From Trebonia kvetii (lineage in GTDB: Bacteria > Actinomycetota > Actinomycetes > Streptosporangiales > Streptosporangiaceae), in NCBI RefSeq assembly GCF_007827045.1, contig NZ_RPFW01000001.1, positions 286,519-350,518 on the forward strand: 64,000 nt of DNA. The letters run 5' to 3'. Below, in pieces: positions 54,748-63,420 of the stretch. A program made the position numbers and the translations under genes. The notes under the pieces were generated by a model. That model saw nothing but the letters and a program-made list of their open reading frames with translations. It was not told the origin of the DNA and did not search any database. Position 1 is the first letter of the stretch. Each line of letters starts with the position of its first letter.

Positions 54748-56181
54748 TTACCTTCGAGGGCATAAAGAAGCGCTGGCCGAGTCCGCCTGGACCAGCACCA
54801 CCCGGTGGCCCGACAGCGGGGTGCCGCCCACCGGGAGGGGTTCAGAACCGAGCGAGGCGGCGGAGTCGACGTCGGCAACGCCCATGTCGCCCACGCCCAT
54901 GTCACGCAGCGGCGGCGCGAAGGCGACGCGGTTACGGCCCGCCTGCTTGGCGTGGTACATCGCGGAGTCGGCGGCGGCGAGCAGGTCGCTGAGCTCGCGG
55001 GACTCGTCGCGGGCCAGGGCCGTGACCCCGACGGAGATCGTCACGCTGAGCGTGGGTGCGTCCGGCCTGTCGTCCGCCGGCACCGTCAGGGATGCGACAT
55101 AGGTGCGAAGACGTTCGGCGATCTTGCAGGCGTCCTTCTCGTGGGTCTGCGCGAGCAGCAGGACGAACTCCTCGCCGCCGAACCTGCCGACCTTGTCGTA
55201 GTCCCTGGACTGGCCCGTCAGCCCATCCGCGATCGCCTTGAGCACCCGGTCTCCCGCCAGGTGCCCGTAGGTGTCGTTGACTTGCTTGAAGTGGTCGATG
55301 TCCACCAGGGCAAGCGCCAGCGGGCTGTGCGTGCGGATAGCGCGGGACAGTTCGGTCTCCGCTTCCTTTTCCCACGTGGAGACGTTCAGCAGACCGGTCT
55401 TCGCGTCGACACGCGACTGCGCCTCGAGGATGGGATGGACAAGGAACCTGCGCACCAGGAGAACCGTCGGAACCGCGATGACGACAAGCGACGGGCTCAG
55501 CGCGACAGCCAGGGTGATGAGAACGCCGAGGTCGATCTCCACGAACAGTGCCTGCAGCGCGTCCCTGTCCCACTCCATGGCCCAGACGCGCAGTTGCGGC
55601 GCGGACATCTTGACCGCACCGAGAATGAGGAAATTGTGCCCGCGACTGCCCACGATCTCTGCGGCCACGACGGCAAGGCACCAGTAGAGTGCGTGCGCTC
55701 CGGTCCCCGGATTGTGGCCGGCAATCGACGCGGGAAACCACCGGAACACCACGGAGGCCGCGGCATAGCCCAGGCTCTGCGCCGCGGCGGAGAAGACGGC
55801 GCGGTGCGGAACTCCCCTGTGCACGAACACGTTCAGCGTGATACTGAAGAAAATCGGCACTATCGCCGCGTAAAACGGCTGCAGCAGGATGGCGGTCGGC
55901 AGCACCCAGATGGCGCTGAAGTCTCTGGTCAGCCCGGGGAAGGCATACATAATCCGCGGCGTTGACGCGACGGATATCATCCCGCAGCACAGCAGCAACG
56001 TGAATTTCGCTACGTCGTCCGGGTGCCACGAAGTCTGTGAGGCGGTAAACAAGATCACCACGGCGGCCGCGGCGGGAATGGCCGCGACATAACCGCGGAG
56101 CATGGGATCCAATCCCCACCATGCCCAGTCCCGCACGGCGACGCATCGCGTGATGCGGCCGGTTAGGGACGATGCTCGCAT
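54748..56181 (-). CDS. Membrane diguanylate cyclase (GGDEF)
   Basis: 477 residues. Seven or eight hydrophobic helices occupy 28-260 (for example YVAAIPAAAAVVILFTASQ; FTLLLCCGMISVASTP; FSAIWVLPTAILLQPFYAAI; VLITLAVALSPSLVVIAVPT). A coiled connector is followed by a GGDEF domain (about 280-440) with RFGGEEF and substrate-binding DHFKQVNDTYGH. An inhibitory I-site RDYD lies five residues before GGEEF, so product feedback is expected. It makes cyclic di-GMP. No EAL domain and no partner gene is adjacent. The last 35 residues are a variable tail. Confidence 0.92.
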   Translation of the reverse strand: MRASSLTGRITRCVAVRDWAWWGLDPMLRGYVAAIPAAAAVVILFTASQTSWHPDDVAKFTLLLCCGMISVASTPRIMYAFPGLTRDFSAIWVLPTAILLQPFYAAIVPIFFSITLNVFVHRGVPHRAVFSAAAQSLGYAAASVVFRWFPASIAGHNPGTGAHALYWCLAVVAAEIVGSRGHNFLILGAVKMSAPQLRVWAMEWDRDALQALFVEIDLGVLITLAVALSPSLVVIAVPTVLLVRRFLVHPILEAQSRVDAKTGLLNVSTWEKEAETELSRAIRTHSPLALALVDIDHFKQVNDTYGHLAGDRVLKAIADGLTGQSRDYDKVGRFGGEEFVLLLAQTHEKDACKIAERLRTYVASLTVPADDRPDAPTLSVTISVGVTALARDESRELSDLLAAADSAMYHAKQAGRNRVAFAPPLRDMGVGDMGVADVDSAASLGSEPLPVGGTPLSGHRVVLVQADSASASLCPRR

Positions 56182-56445
56182 GATCCACCGTTCCGGTTGT
56201 GACGCCAGGTTCCTTGCTCTAGTCGCTGCTGACCGTAAATGACTAGCTGCGTATAGCTACCATAACCCATCTTCCCGGACGAGGTAACTATTGGGGCGAG
56301 ATTCCAGTACAAGGCGGGACAAGGCGGAGCTTAATAGTGCGTAGCAGCGAGGACGCGATTGTCTGGAGAGAAGAATTCGCGCCTGAGAGAGTCAGGTGAG
56401 AGCAGATATTTCTGTGCTCACTGTTACTCGTGAGGAGAAAGCTGT
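56182..56445. other. AT-richer gap upstream of the diguanylate cyclase gene
   Basis: 264 bp with no gene longer than a few codons. It presumably holds the minus-strand promoter of the cyclase and the plus-strand promoter of the micro-ORFs that follow. An imperfect palindrome GTGAGAGCA...TGTGCTCAC lies at 56396-56421. Confidence 0.4.
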
Positions 56446-56469
56446 ATGCGCGTCACCTACTGGCACTGA
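56446..56469 (+). CDS. Micro-ORF MRVTYWH
   Basis: ATG CGC GTC ACC TAC TGG CAC TGA, seven codons, preceded by GAGGAGA at 56432-56438 with an ideal 7-nt spacing. It starts like the two MRDTWT frames (ATGCG... with ACC at codon 4 and a Trp). It could be a leader peptide or a tiny peptide precursor. No peptide-modifying enzyme gene such as a P450 lies nearby, so the biarylitide-like look (MR...YWH) is only suggestive. Confidence 0.35.
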   Translation: MRVTYWH

Positions 56470-56523
56470 TGCCAGCCGGCCCAATCCCCAGATCCGCGCC
56501 ATCCTCGGAAGGAAACGCACGTC

Positions 56524-56544
56524 ATGCGTGACACCTGGACCTGA
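56524..56544 (+). CDS. Micro-ORF MRDTWT
   Basis: Six codons ATGCGTGACACCTGGACC then TGA, immediately followed in another frame by TAG. AAGGA (56509-56513) lies about 10 nt upstream. The 18-nt coding sequence is identical to the one at 61341, while the flanks differ, so the peptide or its codons seem to be what is conserved. The convergent MFS gene ends 55 bp downstream. Confidence 0.4.
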   Translation: MRDTWT

Positions 56545-56598
56545 TAGCCAAATCGGTGAATTACTAGTGGTACCCAGAGATTAAGCCAGCTAAACCCT

Positions 56599-57891
56599 CT
56601 AGTTAGACCGAGCCGCATGGATAGGCGTCTGTCCGGTAAGCGAGGCCTCTCGGCCAAGATGTCTCGCGGTATGGCGGCCGACGGCGGGTGACATTCCCCG
56701 CCAGCGGATCGCCAGGCCGCCGGCGATCACAGCGCCAATTCCGCCACTGAGAGCTACGACCGTCGAGGGAGGTACCACCTCGGCGGCAGCTCCAGCCAAC
56801 GCGAATGCTATTCCCTGGCCCACGATCAGGCCCGCCGTCGCGAGGCCGAACGCCTGCCCCCGCTTTTCATTCGGGATTCGCTCCACGAACGCGGTGTTGG
56901 CGGCCAGTTGATACATCGCGAAGCTGTTGGACAGCGCGAAAATGCCCATCGAGGCGACCAGGTTCGGGCGCAGCACCGTCACCGCAAGGATTGCGCAGGC
57001 GAGGATCGCCATCGGACCCATCCATGTCAGCCGGGTCAGCGGGCCTATCTTCTTGGTGAACAGCGGGGTTGAGATGGCGGCGCCGAGCTGCGAGGCCGCG
57101 ATGAGCAGGCCTACCGCGACCGCACCTCCCCCGAGCCGTCCCGCGTACGGCGCGGCGATCCCCTCGGGAACCTCGTAGAACGCGGCCAGCCAGCCGAGGC
57201 CGACCAGCGTGCGGAGCGCGGGATCGCCGAAGACGAGCCGGATGCCCTCGGTGAGCTGCCCGAGCGGGCTCGGCTGGTCCTCCCCCGATGCGGCGGCCTT
57301 GCGTGCGGGCACGCCGAACCGGATGAGCAGGGCAGAGACGGCGAACGTGGCGGCGTCCGCGGCCAGCGCGGGACGCGCGCTGAATAGCGCCACCACGAGT
57401 CCGCCCGCGGCGGAGCCCGCCACGAGCACCACCCGGGTCGTCGACCCCATGATCGCCATGGCCAGCGGGTACCGCTCGCCCTCGAGCGCCTCGCGCACCG
57501 AGGCGGAACGAGCGGCGTCGAACGGCGGCTGGAGCAGCGTGACCGCGTAAAGCAGGCCGATCATCGCGGCCAGCGGGACCGCGGGTATCAGCATGGCACC
57601 GACGAGGAGCAGGCGGAGAAGGTCGCAGCCGACCATCACGGAGCGCCTCGGCAGCCGGTCGGCGAGACCGGACAGGAACATGCCGCCCACCAGATAAGGC
57701 ACGAGGCCGGACGCGAACGTGACCGCGGCGAGGAAGGGTGACCTGGAGCGGTCGTAAACCAGGAGCGTCAGCGCCACCAGGGCGAGGCGGTCGCCGACCG
57801 CGGACAGCACGTAGGAGACCCACAGCGTGCGGAACTCCGGTACGGCGAAGACTTCACGGAAAGACGGGCGGCGGGCCGGAGAGGGAGACAC
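56599..57891 (-). CDS. MFS transporter
   Basis: 430 residues from GTG 57891 (AAGGGG 6 nt upstream); longer upstream readings lack a ribosome-binding site. About eleven or twelve hydrophobic helices are seen, beginning LWVSYVLSAVGDRLALVALT and including GLVPYLVGGMFLSGLADRLP (motif A-like) and VGCDLLRLLLVGAMLIPAVP. It is close in style to the MFS_3/TetV-like exporters of actinobacteria. The substrate is unknown. It is convergent with the micro-ORFs at 56446 and 56524. Confidence 0.9.
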   Translation of the reverse strand: MSPSPARRPSFREVFAVPEFRTLWVSYVLSAVGDRLALVALTLLVYDRSRSPFLAAVTFASGLVPYLVGGMFLSGLADRLPRRSVMVGCDLLRLLLVGAMLIPAVPLAAMIGLLYAVTLLQPPFDAARSASVREALEGERYPLAMAIMGSTTRVVLVAGSAAGGLVVALFSARPALAADAATFAVSALLIRFGVPARKAAASGEDQPSPLGQLTEGIRLVFGDPALRTLVGLGWLAAFYEVPEGIAAPYAGRLGGGAVAVGLLIAASQLGAAISTPLFTKKIGPLTRLTWMGPMAILACAILAVTVLRPNLVASMGIFALSNSFAMYQLAANTAFVERIPNEKRGQAFGLATAGLIVGQGIAFALAGAAAEVVPPSTVVALSGGIGAVIAGGLAIRWRGMSPAVGRHTARHLGREASLTGQTPIHAARSN

Positions 57892-58190
57892 GGCGACCCC
57901 TTTGTTCTTTTCGGTACCCGGCCTGCACGGCTCGGCGCCACGCATGCGGCTTGACCAGTCACCGATTGCCATGCTGACAGAGATGGACACGCCCGGCAGC
58001 CAAACAGTCACATTCGGCACATCATTGACAAAACGATCTTTCTGAGGCTGGAGAGGCACGGACGGGGCAGGTGGGCCGGAGCGGATCAGGCCGAAGGGAC
58101 GGGAAGCTAGGGACCTTTGACCCCTGCCTTCCGCGCCCCGTGTCGCGCAGGATGAGACATCGCCCGCATACTCACTGGAGGGAGCCGATC

Positions 58191-58685
58191 ATGACCGCCG
58201 AGCGCGTAGAACGGCCGCCCAACGCCACCCCGCGGCCCGCGATCGAGCTCACCGCCGGCGAGTGCTGGCAGCTGCTCGCCTCCGTCCCTATCGGCCGGGT
58301 CGTGTTCACGCACCGCGCCATGCCGGCCATTAGGCCGGTCAATCACCTGGTGGAGGGGCGGACGATCATCATCAGGACGCACCTCGGCGCGGCGATCGCG
58401 TCCCGCGCCACCGCCGGCACGGCGGGGGCGGCGGTCGGCCCCGAAGGCAGCCGAGCGGAGGATCCAGGCTCCGTGGTCTGCTACGAGGCCGACCAGATCG
58501 ACCCGGCCAGGCACACCGGCTGGTCGGTGATCGTCACCGGCCTGGCCCGGCTGGTGACCGACCCTGGTGCCATCGCCAGGTACGCCGACGCGCTCCACCC
58601 CTGGATGGCCGGCGAAATGCATCAGGTCGTCGCGATCGAGCCCCGCTTCGTGTCCGGCATCCGCCTGGTGGGCTGGTGCACCTGA
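58191..58685 (+). CDS. Pyridoxamine 5'-phosphate oxidase-fold protein
   Basis: 164 residues from ATG 58191, preceded by GGAGGGAG. The split-barrel flavin-binding fold is evident from LTAGECWQLLASVPIGRVVF, then MPAIRPVNHLVEGRTIIIRT and WSVIVTGLARLVTD, ending in RFVSGIRLVGW. These small PPOX/Rv1155-like proteins bind FMN or F420. The role is unknown. It is a single gene between the divergent MFS and the downstream regulator. Confidence 0.9.
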   Translation: MTAERVERPPNATPRPAIELTAGECWQLLASVPIGRVVFTHRAMPAIRPVNHLVEGRTIIIRTHLGAAIASRATAGTAGAAVGPEGSRAEDPGSVVCYEADQIDPARHTGWSVIVTGLARLVTDPGAIARYADALHPWMAGEMHQVVAIEPRFVSGIRLVGWCT

Positions 58686-58745
58686 CGCCGGCACAATGAC
58701 ACCCTGACACGACACCCTGACACCGGGCCTGGCACCCGCACCCAA

Positions 58746-58780
58746 CTTTGGCTGCGTCATTTGGCAACTTTCGGCCAAAG
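58746..58780. promoter_or_regulatory. Inverted repeat upstream of the XRE/NB-ARC regulator
   Basis: CTTTGGC (58746-58752) and GCCAAAG (58774-58780), with a further TTTGGCAACTTT copy between them, lie 53-87 bp before the regulator start. A possible operator. Confidence 0.4.
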
Positions 58781-58832
58781 CGCGGACAAGTTAGACTTTC
58801 CGTGACGGGGTGGTCACGGCTAGGTGGTGATC

Positions 58833-61199
58833 ATGAGTGCACATCCTGGTCAGGCACGCCTGGGCGAATGGCTGCGGCAGCAGCGGGTCGCTTCCGGGCT
58901 GACCCAGGAGGATCTGGCGGACCGGTCCGGCGTATCGGTGCGGGCCATCGCCGACCTGGAGCGCGGCAGGACCCGGCGCCCCTATCCCTCCTCGGTGCGG
59001 GCGCTGGTCCGGGCGCTCGGACTGCCGGACACCGCGGGTGCCGACCTGATCGCGCGGTACCGGGCCGTGAGCGACGCGGCGGGCCGCACCGAGCACGACG
59101 GCGACGGTGCACAGGAGACGGGACGCGCCGCGGGAGTGACGGTGCCACGCCAGCTGCCGACGCGGGTGCCGCACTTCGCGGGGCGAGCCGGTGAGCTGGC
59201 GCTGCTGGACGGCGTGCTCGACGAGGCCGCCTCCGACCGGGCCGCCGGCGCCACCGGGGTGGTCATCTCGGCGATCGGCGGGACCGCGGGGGTCGGCAAG
59301 ACCGCGCTCGCGCTGCACTGGGCGCACCGGGTGGCGCACCGCTTCCCCGACGGGCAGCTCTACGCGAACCTGCGCGGCTTCGACGCCGGAGACGGCAGGC
59401 CCGCCGACCCGTGTGACGTGCTTCGCGGCTTTCTCGACGCGCTTGGCGTCCACCCGGAGCGGCTGCCCGCCGATGTCGAGGGGCTCGCCGCGCGCTACCG
59501 TTCGGTGGTCGCCGGGCGGCGGATGCTCGTGCTGCTCGACAACGCCGCCGACGTGGGCCAGGTGCGGCCGCTGCTGCCCGCCTCCCCCGAGTCCCTCGTC
59601 ATTGTCACCAGCCGGCGGGAACTCGCGGCGCTCGCCGCGCACGAGGGCGCCAGGCTGCTCCAGCTTGACGTGCTCAGCGAGCTGGAGGCGAACGAGTTGC
59701 TCGTCGCGCGGCTCGGCAAGGAGCGCGCCGCCGAGGAGCCGTGGGCCGTTACCGAGCTCGCCGCGCTGTGCGCGCGGCTGCCGCTCGCGCTTTCCGTAGT
59801 CGTCGCCCGCGCCGCCGCCGCGCCGCGGGCGCCGCTTTCCTCTTTGGCGGCGGAACTGACCGAGCTCGGCGGCCGTCTAGACGCGCTTGACGTGGGAGAT
59901 CCGGCCGCATCCGTTCGGACTGTCCTTTCTCTTTCCTACCGATACCTGCGCGAGCCGTCAGCGCGGCTGTTCCGGTTGCTCGGGCTGCACCCAGGGCCGG
60001 ACATCAGCGCGGCAGCGGCGGCGTCGCTGGCCGGCGTGCCGCTCGCGCAGGCGCGGGCCGCGCTGCGCGACCTGACCAGGGCGTCGCTGCTCATGGAGGT
60101 CGCGCCCGGCCGGTACGCGTTCCACGACCTGCTGCGCGCGTACGCCGCCGAGCAGCCGACGCCGGCCGCGGGGGTCGCGAAGACCACGCGGCGGATGCTT
60201 GATCATTACCTGCACACCGCGCACCGTGCCCACCGGGTGCTATATCCCGGGCGGGAGCTGATCGGGCTGGATGCGCTCGCCCCGGGAACCGTCCCTGAGA
60301 CGTTCGGCGGCAAGGCGGCCGCGCTCGCCTGGCTCGAGGCGGAGTACCAGGTGCTGCTCAAGGTGACCGACGTCGCGGCGCGGTCGGGGCACGACGAGCA
60401 CGCGTGGCGGCTGCCCGTCGTGCTGTGGACCTTCCACAACGTGTGCGGGCACTGGCACGACGGCGCGCGGCTGCACCGGCTCGCGCTTGAGGCGGCGCGG
60501 CGCAGCCGCGACCTGGCGGGCGAGGCGTTCGCGCTGCGCGGCATCGGCTCGTTCGCGATGTCATTCGGCGACGTCGGCGAGGCCTACCAATGCCTGACCG
60601 CGGCGCAGTCGGGGTTCACCGCGCTACGCGACGACCTAGGGCTCGCGCGGACCGACGTGATCTTTTCGCAGGCACTGGAGTGCCAGGGACGGCACGCGGA
60701 GGCCCTCGACGTCATCAGCGAGGCGCTGCGCCTGTCGGAGAGCGCGCCGAGCGACCTGAACATGCGGCTGGTGCGGGCGAGCGCGCTCAACGGCTCGGCA
60801 TGGAACAGCGTGCAGCTTGGCGACCTGTCGGAGGCCAGGGCCTACTGCGTGCAGGCCATCGAGCTGTGCCAGGCGATCGGGTACTCACCTGGCGAGGCCG
60901 GCACCTGGGACACGCTCGGCGTGGTGCTGCAGCGGCTCGAGTCGCACGACGAGGCGGTGTCCTGCTTCCTGCGCGCCGTCACCCTCGACCGGGAGATGGG
61001 CAACCGGTACGACCTCGCGATGGTGCTCGCGCACCTGGGCGAGACATATGCGTCCACCGGCGACCTGCGCGGCGCCAGGGAGGCATGGGACGAGTCGCTG
61101 CTCATCCTGCGGGCGCTGCATCACCGGTCGGCGTCCCTGGTCCGGTCACAGCTCGCTGAGCTGGCGAAAGGCCCGGCGACCGACGCGGGCGCTGCCTGA
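58833..61199 (+). CDS. XRE-HTH/NB-ARC/TPR regulator
   Basis: 788 residues from ATG 58833 (AGGTGG upstream). The XRE helix-turn-helix (LGEWLRQQRVASGLTQEDLA with VSVRAIADLERGRTRRPYPS) is followed by an NB-ARC ATPase with Walker A IGGTAGVGKTALALHWA and the region RMLVLLDNAADVGQVRPLLP. A C-terminal TPR array includes GDVGEAYQCLTAAQSGFTAL and DEAVSCFLRAVTLDREMGNR. This AfsR/NPHP-like domain set is common in actinomycete regulators of secondary metabolism. Target genes are unknown; the S53 peptidase gene follows on the same strand after 334 bp. Confidence 0.92.
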   Translation: MSAHPGQARLGEWLRQQRVASGLTQEDLADRSGVSVRAIADLERGRTRRPYPSSVRALVRALGLPDTAGADLIARYRAVSDAAGRTEHDGDGAQETGRAAGVTVPRQLPTRVPHFAGRAGELALLDGVLDEAASDRAAGATGVVISAIGGTAGVGKTALALHWAHRVAHRFPDGQLYANLRGFDAGDGRPADPCDVLRGFLDALGVHPERLPADVEGLAARYRSVVAGRRMLVLLDNAADVGQVRPLLPASPESLVIVTSRRELAALAAHEGARLLQLDVLSELEANELLVARLGKERAAEEPWAVTELAALCARLPLALSVVVARAAAAPRAPLSSLAAELTELGGRLDALDVGDPAASVRTVLSLSYRYLREPSARLFRLLGLHPGPDISAAAAASLAGVPLAQARAALRDLTRASLLMEVAPGRYAFHDLLRAYAAEQPTPAAGVAKTTRRMLDHYLHTAHRAHRVLYPGRELIGLDALAPGTVPETFGGKAAALAWLEAEYQVLLKVTDVAARSGHDEHAWRLPVVLWTFHNVCGHWHDGARLHRLALEAARRSRDLAGEAFALRGIGSFAMSFGDVGEAYQCLTAAQSGFTALRDDLGLARTDVIFSQALECQGRHAEALDVISEALRLSESAPSDLNMRLVRASALNGSAWNSVQLGDLSEARAYCVQAIELCQAIGYSPGEAGTWDTLGVVLQRLESHDEAVSCFLRAVTLDREMGNRYDLAMVLAHLGETYASTGDLRGAREAWDESLLILRALHHRSASLVRSQLAELAKGPATDAGAA

Positions 61200-61340
61200 T
61201 CTAATTACTATCCGTATTCGCCTTACCGGCGTTATGACGAGCCACAGTCTGCCGGTTAGTCCGCCTGGCCTGCGAATGGTCACTGTCTGATGATATAAAC
61301 AGACGTAGCAACCACAAATTGTAGCCAATTGGAGGTCACG
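61200..61340. other. AT-rich gap after the XRE/NB-ARC regulator
   Basis: No longer gene. GATGATATAAACAG at 61286-61299 offers -10-like sequence for a plus-strand transcript that would include the micro-ORF at 61341 and the S53 gene. Confidence 0.35.
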
Positions 61341-61364
61341 ATGCGTGACACCTGGACCCGTTAG
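61341..61364 (+). CDS. Micro-ORF MRDTWTR upstream of the S53 peptidase
   Basis: Seven codons ending in TAG, with GGAGG at 61331-61335 spaced 5 nt from the ATG. Its first 18 nt are identical to the micro-ORF at 56524. It lies 170 bp before the peptidase start on the same strand, so a leader-peptide role is possible. The intervening RNA contains CGGGG/CCCCG pairs (61374-61393) that could form a hairpin after it. Confidence 0.4.
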   Translation: MRDTWTR

Positions 61365-61533
61365 ATGGCCCGGGGCCGCACACGGGGTTACCCCGGCAAA
61401 TGGGCCGTCCGGGAGAATACGGGGAAGTTCTTAGTAAGAAGTTAAGAATATCGGCCCGGAACGCAGGGTGCTGGCTCGGATACCGCGACACAATCTCCGG
61501 TAGACCCAAATGGAGTCACCGGGGAGGAATTCC

Positions 61534-63171
61534 ATGCCAGATCCACTCGTACCGCTATCCGGAAGCGAGCGCTCCGAACTGCCTGGCGCACAGCCGGCGG
61601 CGGCACCGCTCGACGATAGCCAGGTCATCACGGTGACCGTGATGCTGCGACGCAAGGCCGCGGTCCCCGCGGCGCTCGTGCAGGGACCTGAAATCGTTAG
61701 CACGACCCAGCTCGGCGACCGATATGGCGCCGACACTGACGACGCACAGCTCGTCGCCGACGTCCTCGGCGGCTATGGGCTCACCGTGACCGAATTCCAC
61801 CTCCCGTCGCGACGGCTCAAGGTGAGCGGGACGATCGCCGCGATGCAGTCGGCGTTCGGTACCACGCTGTCCGCGGTGAGCTCGCCGCACCCGGATGGCA
61901 GCGGCCACGTCCAGCACCGGTACCGGACCGGCTCGCTGTCGGTGCCCGCGCAGCTGTCCGGCATCATCACCGCGGTGGTCGGCCTCGACGACCGGCCGGC
62001 GGCCCGCCCGCAGTTCCGGCGCCCCCCGGCGTTCGGCAGCCGGGCAGAAGCGGAGGATGAAACAGGCGCCGCCGACCCCGCCGTCAAGGCTGGCCCGCTG
62101 ACCGCGCCGCAGGTCGCCAGCTTCTACCAGTTCCCGGCCGGCACCGACGGCTCCGGCCAGACGGTCGCGATCATCGAGCTCGGCGGCGGCTTCACCCAGT
62201 CCGACCTGTCCACCTACTTCTCCGGTCTCGGCCTCGCGGTCCCCTCGGTGACCGCGGTGGGGGTCGACGGATCGGCCAACACCCCCGGCCAGGACGCCGA
62301 CGGCGAGGTCGAGCTCGACATCCAGGTCGTCGGCGGTGTCGCGCCCGGCGCGGCGCAGGTGGTGTACTTCGGCCCCAACACCGACCAGGGCTTCATCGAC
62401 GCGATCTCCGACGCCGTGCACGGCGCGCCGACCCCGATCGCGGTCTCCATCAGCTGGGGGATGTCCGAGGACCAGTGGTCACAGCAGTCCCGCGCCGCGA
62501 TGGACTCCATCTTCGCCGACGCCGCCGCGCTCGGCGTGACCGTCACGGTCGCGGCGGGCGACAACGGCGCGAGCGACGACCCGGGCGGGCAGAATTCGGT
62601 GCACTGCGACTTCCCGGCCTCCTCACCGAACGCGCTCGCCTGCGGCGGGACGAAGCTAGTCGGCAACACCACGTCGTACGCTATCTCGTCCGAGGTGGTG
62701 TGGAACGAGCTGTCGAGCAACGAGGGCGCGGGCGGCGGCGGGGTGTCCGACACGTTCCCGCTGCCCGCCTACCAGCAGTCGGCCGGGGTGCCCGCGTCGG
62801 CCAACGGCGGCGGCAGCGGGCGCGGCGTGCCTGACGTCGCGGGCAACGCCGATCCGGTGACCGGCTACCTGGTCGTGGTGGACGGCAGGCAGCAGCCGAT
62901 CGGCGGCACATCGGCGGTCGCGCCGCTGTGGGCCGGTCTTATCGCGCGGCTCGCCCAGGCGTCGGGCAAGCGGTTCGGCCTGTTCCAGCCGCTGCTTTAC
63001 AGCGGCGTCACGGCCGGGGTGGCCGCGCTAGGTTTCAACGACGTCGTCTCCGGCAGCAACGGCGCCTACCACGCCGGACCCGGCTGGGACGCGTGCACCG
63101 GCCTCGGCTCACCCGACGGAACCGCGCTGCTCGCCCGGCTCAGCAGCACCACGCCGAGCACTGCTAGCTAG
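61534..63171 (+). CDS. S53 family peptidase (kumamolisin/sedolisin type)
   Basis: 545 residues from ATG 61534 with GGGGAGG upstream. An activation domain (about 1-165, pro-kumamolisin: VTVTVMLRRKAAVPAALVQG to YRTGSLSVPAQLSGIITAVV) is followed by the catalytic domain. The Glu and Asp of the Ser-Glu-Asp triad lie in DGEVELDIQVV, the oxyanion Asp is in the AAGDNGASDDPG region, and the nucleophile is in IGGTSAVAPLWAG. The C-terminal calcium site FNDVVSGSNGAY and GPGWDACTGLGSP is intact. No signal peptide is obvious, as in kumamolisin. It is active at acid pH in characterised relatives. Confidence 0.93.
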   Translation: MPDPLVPLSGSERSELPGAQPAAAPLDDSQVITVTVMLRRKAAVPAALVQGPEIVSTTQLGDRYGADTDDAQLVADVLGGYGLTVTEFHLPSRRLKVSGTIAAMQSAFGTTLSAVSSPHPDGSGHVQHRYRTGSLSVPAQLSGIITAVVGLDDRPAARPQFRRPPAFGSRAEAEDETGAADPAVKAGPLTAPQVASFYQFPAGTDGSGQTVAIIELGGGFTQSDLSTYFSGLGLAVPSVTAVGVDGSANTPGQDADGEVELDIQVVGGVAPGAAQVVYFGPNTDQGFIDAISDAVHGAPTPIAVSISWGMSEDQWSQQSRAAMDSIFADAAALGVTVTVAAGDNGASDDPGGQNSVHCDFPASSPNALACGGTKLVGNTTSYAISSEVVWNELSSNEGAGGGGVSDTFPLPAYQQSAGVPASANGGGSGRGVPDVAGNADPVTGYLVVVDGRQQPIGGTSAVAPLWAGLIARLAQASGKRFGLFQPLLYSGVTAGVAALGFNDVVSGSNGAYHAGPGWDACTGLGSPDGTALLARLSSTTPSTAS

Positions 63172-63173
63172 TA

Positions 63174-63420
63174 CTACAACAGCGCCTCGTGATCTCTGAT
63201 TCGGCGGGCGTAATGCGATTTGCGGGCGGCGGCCTGACGGCGGCGTCTCCAGTCTGACCAGTGCTCGTGGAATGCCGCAGGGCGGGCGACGCGGGTTTGG
63301 AGGTTGAACAGGCGGCGGGCCTCGGCGGCGGTGAGCGGGATCAGGTCACGCCCGGTTTCGTCTGTTATGAAGGCTGGCGGGCTGTATGTCCTTGGCGGGG
63401 CGAAAAGTTGTCCACAGCGG
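63174..63420 (-). pseudogene. IS701-type transposase C-terminal tail, out of frame
   Basis: The minus-strand reading ITDETGRDLIPLTAAEARRL, then HEHWSDWRRRRQAAARKSHY and ARRIRDHEALL, is the usual C-terminus of actinobacterial IS701 transposases. It is one base out of register with the main body, which stops at 63421. A single-base change in the A4G4 run near 63430-63437 would join them. Its stop (63174-63176) lies only 2 bp beyond the S53 stop. Confidence 0.7.

Noticed and set aside
56446..56544. Biarylitide-type RiPP cluster
   Set aside because: The micro-ORFs resemble such precursors in size and in MR...H ends, but no cytochrome P450 gene is present within the window, so no cluster is claimed.
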